Positions 1 to 11,475 of a DNA stretch of 64,000 bases are shown piece by piece. The notes below the pieces were generated by a model. That model saw only the letters and a list, made by a program, of their open reading frames with translations. It was not told the DNA's origin and searched no databases. Position 1 is the first letter of the stretch; each line of letters starts with the position of its first letter. The stretch covers positions 103,308,094-103,372,093 of the forward strand of contig NC_063162.1 in NCBI RefSeq assembly GCF_023159225.1, given 5' to 3'. The position numbers and the translations under genes are program-made. This DNA is from Perognathus longimembris pacificus (lineage: Eukaryota > Chordata > Mammalia > Rodentia > Heteromyidae).

Positions 1-587
1 AGCTATCTTCCTTTTCTCTCATTTCCTAACATGCCTCTGCATCCCAGGTGACAGTGCCAAGAGCTGAACAGCCTCACTCCAGCCTTTTGCTAGTTAAATA
101 GAGGTAAGAGTCTCACAGATTTTTCCTGCACAGCTGACTTCGAACTATGATCCTTAGATCTCAGCCTCCTGAGTAGCTAGGATTACAGGCATGAGCCATG
201 GGTGCCTGGCCACTTACATATGTTTATAAATCACATGAACTAGAGACATAAATAAGTTATATAAACTGAGAAATCTATGAACAAGAGAAATTCATTTATT
301 AGGCCATTTTCAGTTGTTTATCATCCAGGTCTGAGGCAGCCTAAGCTTATTCTTCCATTATCTGTAGAAGTAAAAAATGAACACAATTGGTAGAATATTT
401 TCCTATTTAGGAAAAGGCCAGAATCCTTTTCTTTAAAAACATTTCTATGCTTGTTAAAGGAGATAATCACAATGTTTGCAGAGGCCAGCACTATCTCTAT
501 ACAAAGAACTTTTATATACTGGATGAAACAGAATACTTCTAGCCAGAATTCTAGCAAAGACCATTTTAGTTCCTTCAAAATACTTTC
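1..587. other. Unique DNA with one B1-like SINE arm
   Basis: Non-coding. Positions about 95-213 hold an antisense 7SL/B1-like SINE arm, recognisable by the reversed 'ctcagcctcctgagtagctaggattacaggc' type consensus (about 145-190). The rest is AT-rich unique sequence with no gene signal. Confidence 0.6.
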
Positions 588-820
588 TAGCCAGGTACTG
601 GTGGCTCCTTGCTATACAGTATGCTAAATTCTGATGATTCGAGGTTCAAAGACAGGGGTGGCAGAGAAGTCCCCATGAGACTCTTATCTCCAGGTAACCC
701 CCAGAAAACCAGAAGTGGTGCTGTGGCTCAAAGTGGTAGAGAACTAGCCTTGAGCAAAAGAGCTCAGGGACAGTGTGCCCAGGTCCTTAGTTCCAGCCCT
801 ATGACTGATAAAAAAAAAGT
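588..820 (+). mobile_element. Dimeric B1-like + Geo-type SINE
   Basis: The left arm is a degenerate 7SL/B1-like unit (gccaggtactggtggctcc, then gactcttatctcc). The right arm is the tRNA-like unit seen many times in this window (aagtggtgctgtggctc, then agctcagggacagtg) and ends in an A-run at about 811-818. The family resemblance is clear. The left arm is diverged, so the 5' boundary is approximate. Confidence 0.75.
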
Positions 821-2447
821 ATATCAGACCTTAGTTTATAAAACATTTCCTCTGAATGAATGTAAGAAACAATGCCCTATCTCCAGTCTTAATACAAGTC
901 AATTCTACGTGTCTATACAATTAAGTAGAGTTGAATAATATAATAAGGACGATAATCACTTCAATCCTCCTGTGATGACTATATTACCAGAAGCCTATAA
1001 ACTAACTTTAACCAAGGGGGATCAATTTGAAGTTGGATCTGCTAGTCTTTAACTAATTCATCTAATGATTCATTTGAATGAAACCTGAAAATGTAAATAA
1101 TGAAAACAAGAACTATTTTGTAGCTTAAGCTAAAGTCTACTTTAAATGATTATTCACAAACACACACACGAAAGAGTTACTGACAACAGTTAAGTAGAGT
1201 GGAAAAGACAAAAAGAACAAGCAATTATTAAAAATAAACTTTAAATGAAAAGAAATGTCTTTTCATACTACATGTACACACTAATGAAATGTTATACCTT
1301 CCAGGTGGAATGCTGTTGTTATATCTTATACATCCATTTATCATATATCTATGTGACAGAAATAGATACAGCAAGAATTTATCTGGAGGGCAGATGATTA
1401 CAGCTGCCTTTAGTAGGGAATGAACAAAAGTGTGAGTTTTCTTAGCTAAACAAACATTTAATCATCACTGGGGAATCTGTCAGTTGTTTGAAATGATGTT
1501 GGAGATAAAACAGATGAACAAGGCAGGTCACTCACTTTCTTAGTGATCTCAGGCCACTTGAGAGAAGATAGGGTAGTAAAAGATAGTGGTTTTGGAGCTT
1601 ATTAGTCATTGCAATGAAAAGTGCAGGGGCTAGCCACACATCTTCTGGCAATGGACATGAGATGTCATTACTTCTCCAAGACCTGGAGTGTAAATCCGGT
1701 TACAGTTTTGAGTATTACATTCCACCTTGGATTAGTGATCTTATGGCTACCAGTGTAGGTGTGAAGTTTATTAGAGTGCCTCCGTTCACTAGCTTTGCTT
1801 TGTTATTCATGTGCACTTAATTGCTTTGAAGCAAATAAATAGACCTCCACAGACTGATTTTAATTTCCTAAGCACTGATAGCATCTAAAAAAGTTTCAGG
1901 AATTGTATTATCATCTCTACTTTACCTTGGATGAAGAGAGCTGAAAAGGAGCTCATTTCAACTTGTAAGTATCCATAACTCATAGTGAGGATGAAACACA
2001 AGCAAAAGAAGCTATTTCATGAAGATGTCGTTGCCCCATGAAAAGAGCTTTGGTGATTTGTCTTGAAAAATGACTTCTACTTGCTTGGATAAGCCTTGGG
2101 TTCCCCTTGGAATTAAAGTTCATTATGAAGATCTTGACCCCTCTTGATTTTACACATACCTCGATAAACCCCGAAAAGGTATGAGGCAGAAAGACTACAT
2201 CCTATGTGACAAGAATTAAAGGAGTGGTATGGGATACAGACATGGCCACGATAGCTGGGTGGAAAATTCTTGCCTGCAGCATCAGGGATGTCTAGGAAAT
2301 AATTGCTCTAGTCCTCTGTGGAGCCATCAGATAAACAACGCTTTTCATGGTTGCAAGGTATCTCCACATGTGCTTACAAAGAGTGGCGGAAGCAGATTCT
2401 GCAAGAGGAAGAGGTACTTGAGGATGTATTCTAGTCAAAACCTATAA
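821..2447. other. Unique non-coding DNA
   Basis: AT-rich sequence without a recognisable gene, repeat family or RNA. Short open frames (for example around 1614-1820) lack codon bias, splice context or any protein similarity I recognise. Confidence 0.5.
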
Positions 2448-2535
2448 GAGAGCTGGAGACACAGCCCAGTGGTTAACCTAGTGTAGAAGACCTTGGGTTA
2501 GAGCCCAAACAGCACATGGAAAGCATGTGCATACA
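2448..2535 (+). mobile_element. Degenerate ID-like SINE monomer
   Basis: The stretch agctggagacacagcccagt, followed by a B-box-like 'gggttagagccc', resembles a diverged tRNA-derived ID monomer. There is no dimer partner. Weak similarity. Confidence 0.35.
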
Positions 2536-4724
2536 TGGAAGGGAGGAATGGAGGAAGGAAGGGAACAAGTTATTAGAAAAAGTCCTTAATCAGAAGTTCA
2601 TATTACTTGGAATTCCAGAACTTTGTATGTTCATGTGACTGAATGATTGTCTCAGGACACCTTGCCGCTCCTTAGGATATTATAATACAATATATCCCTT
2701 CCAAGTAATGTTCCTGAATTTCCTTTTCTTATATCTCATTATTTCTGCTTATGTCCTAGTCAGTTTCTGTTCTGGTGAACTGTGATGAGAGAAATGATTT
2801 TGATCAACACAAAGCCTATAGTCTGGTAAACAACATGAACTTTCATTTTTTTCGAATAAAAGAAACAATTAGGAAATCTTAGTTCTTCTGGATGTTTTCT
2901 GGGCAAAGAACAGAGGAGTGTGGGAGCATTGGAACCCATGCTTCCCCGATGTTTAGCAGAGGCCTGAAGAATGATTAGGTGGAGTGTGCTCACAGGAATG
3001 TCCCAGCACAGAAGACAGCACACAGGACAGTGCCTGCCACACAGTAGGCTTTCCAGAAACATTTGTTCAATTAATGATGCCACAGCGAGAGCTGCCTGGG
3101 CCTCTGCCAAAGCTGCCAAGGTTGCCCTAGAGCTATCAAGGTTACCACTACACTGTTTCGTGTTGCCAGAAGCTCTGTTGTGACCTCTATGGCATCTTCA
3201 GAGAGAAGTTGCCTGTCATTATGAAGGGCAGCAGGAAAGCCTTTGGAGAACTGCTTCACACTGCCAAGAATCAATTTTTAAGGGATCATGCCACTAGAAC
3301 AACTCAACCTCTGGACATTGGATAGATATTTTTGAAGGTGTTCTCTAAAAACAGAGTTTCCAAGGAGAAGTGGCACCACCGCGTAAGAATTTAGTCCCAT
3401 GAAGTGCAGGTCCAACAGCCGCCCAAGGCTCTGCTAAATATTCTATACTCATTGCAGCTTCACAGATAACACATCTTTTTTCTCCCTAATTCAAAGCACC
3501 AAAAATAATTATTATAAAATATTTGTCAGGAAACCAGGGACTTTCTGCATTATCTTGCTAAGCTATATATAATAGGGCTTGCAATAGAAAAATGTAATAA
3601 AATGAAATTTCTTTGGGTTAAATGACTTTCGCAACTTCACGTTACATTTTATAATTCTTATTTTTCTTCATATGCAAGCAGTGGCTTATATAACGCAATC
3701 TATTATCAGAGATATGCTTGAGGGTAGAGTTTCCCTAACAAGACAACAATTAAGATATTAACCCAATAGTGTATAATTACATTCCAAATTTTTGAATACA
3801 GGAGCGATAGACCAATAAACCAACCTTGCTTGTAAATTCATATACAGCAATCTGTAAAAAGCAGTCACCTTTTGAACTGGTGTGTGGCATGCCAACTCAC
3901 TAATAGACCACTAGGGGGCCCCCTTTTCAACCTTCCCATACTCCGTTTCCTGATGACCCTTAGGGGTAAACTGGTTACTGTCACTAGGCCTCCTCTCCCT
4001 GCAACTGGCTTATGAAGACAATGAATGCAAACCATGAAGATGGCTTTGGGAAGGGTAGGACATGGCTCCAAGCAGAATCAAATTATAACTCTTCCATGGT
4101 CACGTCTGGCTCCAGAGCAACATTTTTAGATGGCTTCAGCAAATACCTTGAGGGCAAGAACCATGCATTATTTTTACCTTGGCATTTCTATGTCCCATCA
4201 TAGGACATGGCATAAGAGCACTCGTTGAATCAAGGAATGCATTTGTTGAGCAGGGAGGTGGAGAAGCAGCAGGAGTTTCCCCGGGGAAGTGGCCTATACA
4301 GCAGTAAGGGCACCTTCAGCCATCCCAGAATTCCAAGATAAGTTTTCTGAATGACCCAATGCTGAATGTTTGATGCCTTTTTCCTGTCTCCTTTCCTGAT
4401 ACAAAACACTCAGTATATCACACAGGAGACACACATCTGTTTATTGGGCCAATCAATTTTTAAAAAATTACTATACCAGCTGCTGTGGCTCCCTTCTATA
4501 AAAATGCAGTAAGAGCACAATACTAATTTTGGAATATAAAAGATTGATGAAAATGGAAGATTATAAAGGAATATTAAAGTAGATTCTTTTTAAAAACAAC
4601 AACAGTATTCTAATTTTATGGGAAGGGGAATCTGCTACATGGAAAAAATAACAGAAAATGTGTTTTAAATCATCTCAATTTTCTATTTTATGATATCCTA
4701 TACAATCTACTACTACTCTTATTA
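2536..4724. other. Unique non-coding DNA
   Basis: No repeat family or gene recognised. Open frames on both strands near 2760-3274 and 3865-4203 overlap one another in different frames, have no recognisable domain and look like chance. Confidence 0.5.
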
Positions 4725-4812
4725 CTATTTTACTGGAGTTTGAACTCAGAGCTTTCTTTGTACATGTTAGGCAAGTAAGTGCTCTACCATTTGAGGCATA
4801 TGTCTAACTTTT
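4725..4812 (-). mobile_element. Degenerate antisense ID-like SINE monomer
   Basis: The reversed B box (gagtttgaactcagagc) and A box (agtgctctaccatttgagg) of a tRNA-derived SINE can be read here. The copy is old and diverged. Confidence 0.4.
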
Positions 4813-4959
4813 TCCGTTCTGGTTAGTTATTTATTTGTTTATTTTGGTCAGTCATGGTGTTACTGGGTTAGAAATGTTACAAGGTTTAAGGGAGGAGGAT
4901 TCCCCATCCCTCCAAGAGTCCACTGCTTAGAGACAGTCTCAATCAAAAAGATGGATTTA

Positions 4960-5160
4960 GGGGCTGGGGATATGGCCTAGTGGCAAGAGAGCTTGCTTCG
5001 TATACATGAGGCCCTGGGTTCAATTCCCCAGCACCACATATACAGAAAACGGCCAGAAGTGGCGCTGTGGCTCAAGTGGCAGAGTGCTAGCCTTGAGCAA
5101 AAGGAAGCCAGGGACAGTGCTCAGGCCCTGAGTCCAAGGCCCAGGACTGGCCAAAAAAAA
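4960..5160 (+). mobile_element. ID-like/Geo dimeric SINE with target duplication
   Basis: Full-length dimer. The left ID-like arm begins ggggctggggatatggccta. The linker is 'ccacatatacagaaaacgg'. The right arm begins ccagaagtggcgctgtggct, and the copy ends in an A-run. The 15-bp target duplication aaaaagatggattta lies at 4945-4959 and 5161-5175. Its perfect match indicates a fairly young insertion made by LINE-1 machinery. Confidence 0.93.
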
Positions 5161-5165
5161 AAAAA

Positions 5166-5480
5166 GATGGATTTACTGGGGAAGCAAAAAGCAAACTGAC
5201 CGGCCAGGGACACAGGAAACTTGGGAGCTGAACTCCCAACAGTGAAAAGCAGGCTAAGCAGGCTGACCGGCCAGGGACATAGGGCAGACTCAGGAGCTGC
5301 CACCGTGACACCAAGCAGTCCTCAAATTGGGGTTTATAAAGGTAAAAGCGTAGCACGGATGTAGGGGGTTGACGCAGGGGGTAGAAGCAAGCAACAACCA
5401 AGTTAAGCAAGCCATTTACAGAAGCAGAATTTTGGGGTCAGGTTGACCTAATCTACTCCCCCCCAACATTTCCTACCATG
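5166..5480 (-). mobile_element. Candidate LTR-like sequence interrupted by a SINE
   Basis: This is a GC-richer block with two similar units about 75 bp apart (gaccggccagggaca at about 5198 and 5268). A reversed TATA-like cctttataaac lies at 5330-5341, and a 3' edge reads ccccccaaca near 5466, the complement of an LTR-like TGTTGGGG start. The SINE at 4960-5160 sits at its other side, so the block may extend left of it. No polyadenylation signal or target duplication was found. It could instead be another unclassified repeat. Confidence 0.35.
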
Positions 5481-5524
5481 TTTCCCAGATCAAGATGGAG
5501 TCAGCGCTGCTCCTTACGAGAATG

Positions 5525-5738
5525 GGACTTGAACTTTTGAGCCTGGGAGCTGTCTCTGAGCTTTTTTGCTCAAGGCTTGCACTCTACCACTTGAGCCACC
5601 ACACCACTTCAGTTTTCTGGTGGTTAATTGGAGATAAGAGTCTCACAAACTCTCCTGCCTGGGCTGGCTTTGCATTGCAATCCTTAGATCTCAGCCTCCT
5701 GAGTAGCCAGGATTACAGGCTTGAACCACTGGCACCAT
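5525..5738 (-). mobile_element. Antisense B1-like + Geo dimeric SINE
   Basis: The reversed right arm (gcactctaccacttgagcca) is followed by the conserved joint ggttaattggagataagagt. The reversed B1-like arm then runs through agatctcagcctcctgagta to ttacaggcttgaacc. Confidence 0.85.
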
Positions 5739-5789
5739 GATCCCCTGTTATACTTTTGGCCATAACTTGAATGATAGATATATGCCACT

Positions 5790-6030
5790 ATGTGTAGCTT
5801 TGCCTGTTGAGATAGAGTCTCCGAAATGTTTTGACCTGGCTTCCCTCGCATTGTGATTCTTTCCATCTCAGTCTTAAGCAGAGCTGTAATGATGGTTGTA
5901 TACAAACACACCTCTCTATTGGTTGAGATGGAGTCTTTCAAACTTTTTTACCTGGGCTGGTCTACAACTATAATCCTCTTAATCTCTGATTTCTAAATAG
6001 TATGAGTATGAGCCACCATTCCCAGCTCAA
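5790..6030 (-). mobile_element. Old antisense B1-like SINE pair
   Basis: Two successive diverged copies of the reversed B1-like arm can be read, each with a 'gagat(a/g)gagtct' start. The second ends in gagtatgagccaccattccc. The substitution load suggests old insertions. Confidence 0.55.
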
Positions 6031-6980
6031 TCAATTATGTTTTGAGCAAGAAATTTATTTTTACAGACTTTGTCATCTTCTCATTTACAAATATGGAGGG
6101 AAAAAAAGGTATCCATACAAATGACACAAGGAAGAAGAAACGTGTGGATGGAAGTATGGGGCAAATTGCAACTTCTGATTTCGATACCTTAAATAGAATA
6201 CACAGGTAGAAGAGAAAGTAATACCTATCTTGCCCAACTTGCTATCCCAGCTATCCTTAGTTCTTCCTATTTCTCACTAGAATCGCCCAATCCTCAACTT
6301 TACCCTAAGGTTAAATTCAATGCATTTCCTATTATTCCCCCTTTCTGAATGAACATAAGTATATTTTATATGTATGTTTCACTCCTCCACAGATTATGCA
6401 CATTCTGCAATCCTAACGCAGATTTTCATTCTATTCAATTTTCACATTAATTCTCAACTGACTGACCCTCCTTGTCTGTAATTATTACCATGAAAGTTTT
6501 GAATATCATTAAACTCCTCTGGCCAACCACACTAACTTTAATGTGATTTGATTAATTTAGTCAGCCACTGAGAGACACAGGCTTTAACACCTGAAGGAAT
6601 TTGTGCATTATCAGAACTTTCCAGCAACTAGATTGAAAAGATAATAAAATCCTCTGGGAACAGATTTTTTTTTAAGTACCGGTTGTTTCCCTCTAGGATT
6701 TTAAGCAATTTTGTTAAGCTTTCAAAGGTATGTCCTAAATTGTTTACCTACAATTATAGAGCATTCCTCTACAGTTCCCTGCAGTTTTGGTTTAATAACT
6801 TCTCATTTCTGTGGGGCATGAATATTTTCAGAGCTCAGCCAAAGGTTCTTCACCTGGGAAAACACAACTACTAGAGGTAGAAAAAGTTATCAACTAACAA
6901 ATTATAGAACAATGTGGCAGGCTCAGACTTGCTTCATTCTGTTGTCTTCAGTGTCTGTCAGAAACAGAGCCATGTTGAAT
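6031..6980. other. Unique AT-rich DNA
   Basis: No repeat, gene or RNA recognised between the old SINE pair and the L1 insertion. Confidence 0.5.
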
Positions 6981-6995
6981 AGAGAAGGGAGGAGG

Positions 6996-8157
6996 TCCAA
7001 AACAAAACCACAAAGAACCAACAGCCCCCTCAACAAGTGGGCTAAAGACCTAAAAAGAGACTTCTCTGATGAGGAAATGAGAATGGCCAAGAGACATGAA
7101 AAGTGCTCTACATCACTGGTCATAAAAGAAATGCAAATCAAAACAACATTGAGATTCCATCTCACCCCAGTAAAAATGTCCTATGTTAAGAGAACTAACA
7201 ATAATAAATTTTGGAGGGGATGTGGCCAAAAGGGAACCCTACTTCATTGTTGGTGGGAATGTAAACTGGTTCAGCCACTCTGGCAAGAGGTATGGAGATT
7301 CCTCAGAAGGCTAAACATAGAGCTCCCATAGCAGCCCCACTTTTGGGCATCTACCCAAAAGACCACAAACAAGAACACACTAAAGCCACCAGCACAACAA
7401 TGTTCATCGCAGCACAATTTGTCATAGCTAGAATTTGGAACCAACCCAGATGCCCCTCAGTAGATGAGTGTGGATCAGGAAAATGTGGTACATACACACA
7501 ATGGAATTTTATGCCTCTATCAGAAAGAATGACATTGCCCCATTTGTAAGGAAATGGAAGGACTTGGAAAAAATTATACTAAGTGAGCCAGACCCAAAGA
7601 AACATGGACTCTATGGTCTCCCTCATAGGGAATAATTAGCACAGGTTTAGGCAAGTCACAGCAGAGGATCACAAGAGCCCAATAGCTATACCCTTATGAA
7701 CGCATAAGATGATGCTAAGTGAAATGAACTCCATGTTATGGAAACAACTGTTATATCACTGTTGTAGTTACTTTCAACATGCGATGTGAAACCATAGCTT
7801 CTATTATTGATGATCTTCTTGTATGCCCTTCCTGTGGTTGTACCTTCACTATCTCTGTATCTTATCTGAGTACTTTGGAAACCGTGTATACAGGTCTCAG
7901 AACTAGGAAACTGTAAGGGAATACCAAAATCGAGAGACACAGGGTAAAAAAGACAAATGATTACAAAAGCAATACTTGCAATACTGCTTAGTATAAATCT
8001 ACTGAACAACTCATGGGGAGAAAGGGAAAGGGGGAGGGGGGAGGGGGGAATGAGGGAGGAGATAACAAACAGTACAGGAAATGTATCCAATGCCTAACAT
8101 ATGAAACTGTAACCACTCTGTATATCAGTTTGACAATAAAAAAATGTCAAAAAAAAG
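6996..8157 (+). mobile_element. 5'-truncated LINE-1 3' end (ORF2 C-terminus + 3' UTR)
   Basis: The first part translates as the C-terminal end of L1 ORF2p. Residues in the frame to 7331 read [10 protein letters not shown], then [10 protein letters not shown], then the Cys-rich [17 protein letters not shown] frameshift near 7331 moves the continuation (LLGIYPKDHK) into another frame. A G-rich tract (8014-8050) and an A-rich 3' end follow. The perfect 15-bp target duplication agagaagggaggagg lies at 6981-6995 and 8158-8172. The copy cannot make a working ORF2 protein. Confidence 0.93.
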
Positions 8158-8420
8158 AGAGAAGGGAGGAGGGAGAGCAAAAGGAGCTGATAAGGAGAAG
8201 AAGAAAGAGAATAAGAGAGTTACTGACAAAGATAAAGTTATTGAGAGAGAGAAGAGAGAGAAGCGAGTGCTAAGAGTTATTGAGAGGCAGTTTAGTGGCT
8301 GATTCCACATTGGTCATTAGCTGTATCATGTACCAATAGTAATGGATAAAAATGCAGGAGAGGGATGATGGGAAATGCTGGAGATTTCTGTGCAGATCTT
8401 TTTTTATCTGTTATTTCTCT
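8158..8420. other. Purine-rich tract and unique DNA
   Basis: After the L1 target duplication the top strand is strongly GA-rich to about 8275, as simple-sequence drift, then unique DNA to 8420. Confidence 0.5.
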
Positions 8421-9010
8421 TTCCTCCCATTTTAATTTTTAAATGTTATTGTAAAGGTGATATACAAAGGGGTTACAGTTACATAAGTAAGGTAATAAGT
8501 ACCTTTCTTTTTGAACAGTGTTACCCCTCCCTCATTTTCTCCCGCTTTCTATCCCTTCAACTCCCTTCCCCTCTCAAGCTGTAAGGGAGAATCATTGTCA
8601 CATTGGGTCTTTGTCCTACCATTTCTGTGATTCTCCTTCCTTCCCCAAATCAGATAAACTTATATACAAGACAAAGAGTATTAAAATCAGAAACAGTGAT
8701 CATTGGGAATAAGCCAGGGAGATAAAAAAAAAAAGAAAGACAAAAGAAATAATTGGAAAGAGTACACTAGAAAAAAAAGAAAAGAAAAGAAAAACAACCA
8801 CAAAAAACAATTCCCTTCTTGTTTCCATATCTTGGAGTTCATGCCGATTAGCATCATTTTATATGGTCGTATACACATAGCTATTAGGTTATTGTGAATC
8901 TCTGCTAGGATTATCCTACGCATATACTAATTATTACAAATGAGGGAAACCATGGAGCCTATCTTGGGTCTGGCTTACTTCACTTAATAGGATTTTTCCA
9001 TATTCTGTGC
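8421..9010 (-). mobile_element. Antisense LINE-1 3' end
   Basis: This is the reverse complement of the L1 3' UTR seen elsewhere in the window. It shares the ttattgtaaaggtgatatac start (compare 46.17 and 50.11 kb), the pyrimidine-rich block complementary to the L1 G-rich tract, and an L1-derived end near ttcacttaataggatttttc. Confidence 0.75.
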
Positions 9011-9515
9011 AGATCTTGACAAAAGTAGCACTTAGCTTTTGGTAAATATCAATGATATTATTTGAAAGGATCAAAGAATTGGATGAAGGATTTTTTTTTT
9101 TTTTTGTAGGTATCTCCCCCAGAAGCTAGCTTCCAGGCAAAGTGATTCCTCTGGGAATCATCAGGTACCACAAAAAGAGGATCATGGTAGATGGGCTTGC
9201 GAGCAGACAGTGGAGAACAGAAAAGGAAGGCAGGAAAAGGAAAGACAGAGGACAAAGGAAGAGGAAAATATGCTAATCATGGAAGAGAGTCAAGAGGCTC
9301 AGGTGCTACAGAGGGACTGATGTGGAAGAGACTGGCTTCCTTCCTGTATGTACAAGAGGTATCTATACAAATACACTTTGCAAAAACAAAAAATTCAGAG
9401 TGTGTCACCTTGGTCAGTAAGTCTACTCAACACTTTCAGTTCACTTAGGATTTCTTTTTTCCTTTCTGGTGCCAGTCCTTGCCATCAGCACCCAGTTGTT
9501 ACTTCAGGTATTTTT
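9011..9515. other. Unique DNA with T-run
   Basis: A T-run lies at 9090-9105, and a GA-rich stretch at about 9215-9275. No gene recognised. Confidence 0.4.
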
Positions 9516-9518
9516 GGT

Positions 9519-9528
9519 TTTGTTTTTT

Positions 9529-9564
<36 letters not shown>

Positions 9565-9568
9565 TGTA
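9519..9568. repeat. T-run plus (TG)n microsatellite
   Basis: A T-run (about 9522-9540) is followed by a (TG)n tract to about 9567. The degenerate SINE-like sequence just downstream (about 9580-9720, with gagcctggagcttgc) suggests the T-run is the antisense tail of an old SINE. Confidence 0.8.
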
Positions 9569-10083
9569 AATGCTTTTTTCTTTTTTACTTCAGGGCTTTT
9601 GAGCTCACTGATTATGGCTTATTCTTTTTGTTTTGTTTTTCATCACGTTGGTGTTTCAACTTGGAGCCTGGAGCTTGCTTAGCAGGCTTTCCATCACCCT
9701 GAGCCATGCCCCCCAGTTTCTGGGCACTGTCTGGACCATTATCACTAGTGAGTTCTTTCTCTGCTTAAGGACCACTTCCTAGTGCTTCTTTTATTTTGAC
9801 GGCTTCTGAGTTGACTCTTCCTTGGAGGATGTAATAAAGGCATTTTCTTAATGAAATGTATTCTAACTATTCAATATTTTATACTAAGTCTAAGACCTCT
9901 GTGACTTTCTTCATTTTAGTTAATCTTCCAATTTGATAGATTACACTGAATTCCTTTCCTGAAAAACGACTCAGCATTTGGTTTACATTTAAAGGGCATT
10001 TTAGTTAGTTGCTAGGGCAAGACATAAAATCACACCAAAGCATCACTAATAAAGATGAAGCAGGTGATTTCTGTTTCCTATTT

Positions 10084-10427
10084 TCTTTTTTTTTTTTTTT
10101 TTGCCAGTCCTGGAACTTGGACTCAGGGCCTGAGCACTGTCCCTGGCTTCTTTTTGCTCAAGGCTACCTACTCTGCCTCTTGAGCCACAACACCACTTCT
10201 GGCCTTTTATATATATACACACACACATATATATATATACATATATATATACGTATATACATATATACGTATATATATGTATATATATGTATATATATGT
10301 ATATACGTATATATATATGTATATATACGTATATATATATATATATATATGTGGTTCTGAGGATTCGAACCCAGGGCTTCATGTATACAAGGCTAGCACT
10401 CTTGCCACTAGGCCATATTCCCAGCCC
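10084..10427 (-). mobile_element. Antisense ID-like/Geo SINE split by an AT microsatellite
   Basis: The reversed right arm (T-run, ttgccagtcctggaacttgg ... acaacaccacttctggcc) is separated from the reversed left arm (gtggttctgaggattcgaac ... ccatattcccagcccc) by about 145 bp of AT-rich microsatellite in the linker. The flanks tttcctattttct (about 10075) and tttcctgttttct (about 10433) look like a target duplication with one mismatch. Confidence 0.85.
10206..10352. repeat. (AT)/(ATGT)/(ACGT) compound microsatellite
   Basis: Alternating purine-pyrimidine tract with tatata, tatgta and tacgta blocks, lying inside the SINE linker whose normal form is only about 12 bases. Confidence 0.95.
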
Positions 10428-10835
10428 CTCTCTTTCCTGTTTTCTGCTTGAATGAAACAAGGGATATAGAGATTTACCATGCTTTTATTTAGATAAGATT
10501 ATTTTAGCAGTATTTTAAAATGGCATCACCCCAGATCCTACCAGTCTCTTTCAACAAATGTTACTAGAAGAATTGGGCATCTATATGGAAAAAGTGAAAC
10601 TCAGTATGTGCAAAAACTGATTTGAAACAGATCATAAACCCAAATATAAAAGACAAAATCATAACTGACTAGAGGAGACCCTGGGGAATGGTTGTGCAAT
10701 CTGAGTAATAGAAAGACTTCTTAGGACACAGCAAATAACAAGCACAAATTAAAAATGGAAAGGAATCTTTAGCAACATTGTAAATTTATGCTATCAAATT
10801 ACACAATGAAAGAAAATATTTAAGATATATTTTCA

Positions 10836-11024
10836 GGGCTGGGGATATAGCCTAGTGGCAAGAGTGCCTGCCTCGGATACATGAGGCCCTAGGTTCGATT
10901 CCCCAGCACCACATATACAGAAAACGGCCAGAAGCGGCGCTGTGGCTCAAGTGGCAGAGTGCTAGCCTTGAGCGGGAAGAAGCCAGGGACAGTGCTCAGG
11001 CCCTGAGTCCAAGGCCCAGGACTG

Positions 11025-11053
<29 letters not shown>
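10836..11053 (+). mobile_element. ID-like/Geo dimeric SINE with target duplication
   Basis: Full-length dimer starting gggctggggatatagcctag, with a long A tail (about 11027-11055). The perfect 14-bp target duplication aagatatattttca is at 10822-10835 and 11054-11067. It lies inside an older L1. Confidence 0.95.
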
Positions 11054-11057
<4 letters not shown>

Positions 11058-11149
11058 TATATTTTCACATCTATATGACAATGAACTTGTAATAAAAGTA
11101 TATTAAAATCAGCTTGACAGACAAATGAAAGTAGACAAAAATATAAGCA

Positions 11150-11475
11150 AACACTTTATGAAATACATTGGCTTATGCCTGTAGTCTGTAGTCATAGCTA
11201 CTCAGGAAGTTGAAATTAGTTCCAGTTCAGCCCAAGTAAAAATATTCATGAGACTTCTATCTCAACAGAGTAGTCTGGGCATGATGGTATGCGTTTACTA
11301 TCCCAGCTATGGCAGTAAACATAAGTATGAGGCTTGCAGTCCCAGGCTGACACTGGAAAGAAAAGCAAGACCCTATCTCAAAAATAACTGGAGAAGGGGC
11401 TATAGGCATGGCCTAACAGTAAAGTACTAGCAAGCATGAAGTCCTGAGTTAAAACCCCAATACAACCACCAAAAA
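11150..11475 (+). mobile_element. Composite three-module SINE (B1-like, B1-like, ID-like)
   Basis: Three modules lie in order: a B1-like arm (about 11165-11265), a second B1-like arm (tagtctgggcatgatggtat ... gcaagaccctatctcaaaa) and an ID-like monomer (gaaggggctataggcatggc ... gtcctgagttaaaacccc). The same order occurs at 39690-39990 and 57205-57645. Confidence 0.65.

Noticed and set aside
4960..5160. tRNA gene from A/B-box similarity
   Set aside because: The tRNA-like promoter boxes belong to dispersed dimeric SINEs with A tails and target duplications. No cloverleaf is preserved.
6912..7549. Cellular gene with a Cys-rich domain
   Set aside because: The frames are the broken C-terminus of LINE-1 ORF2 inside a 5'-truncated copy.
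10164..10460. Tyr-Ile-rich frames on both strands
   Set aside because: Translation of an AT/ACGT microsatellite inside an antisense SINE.
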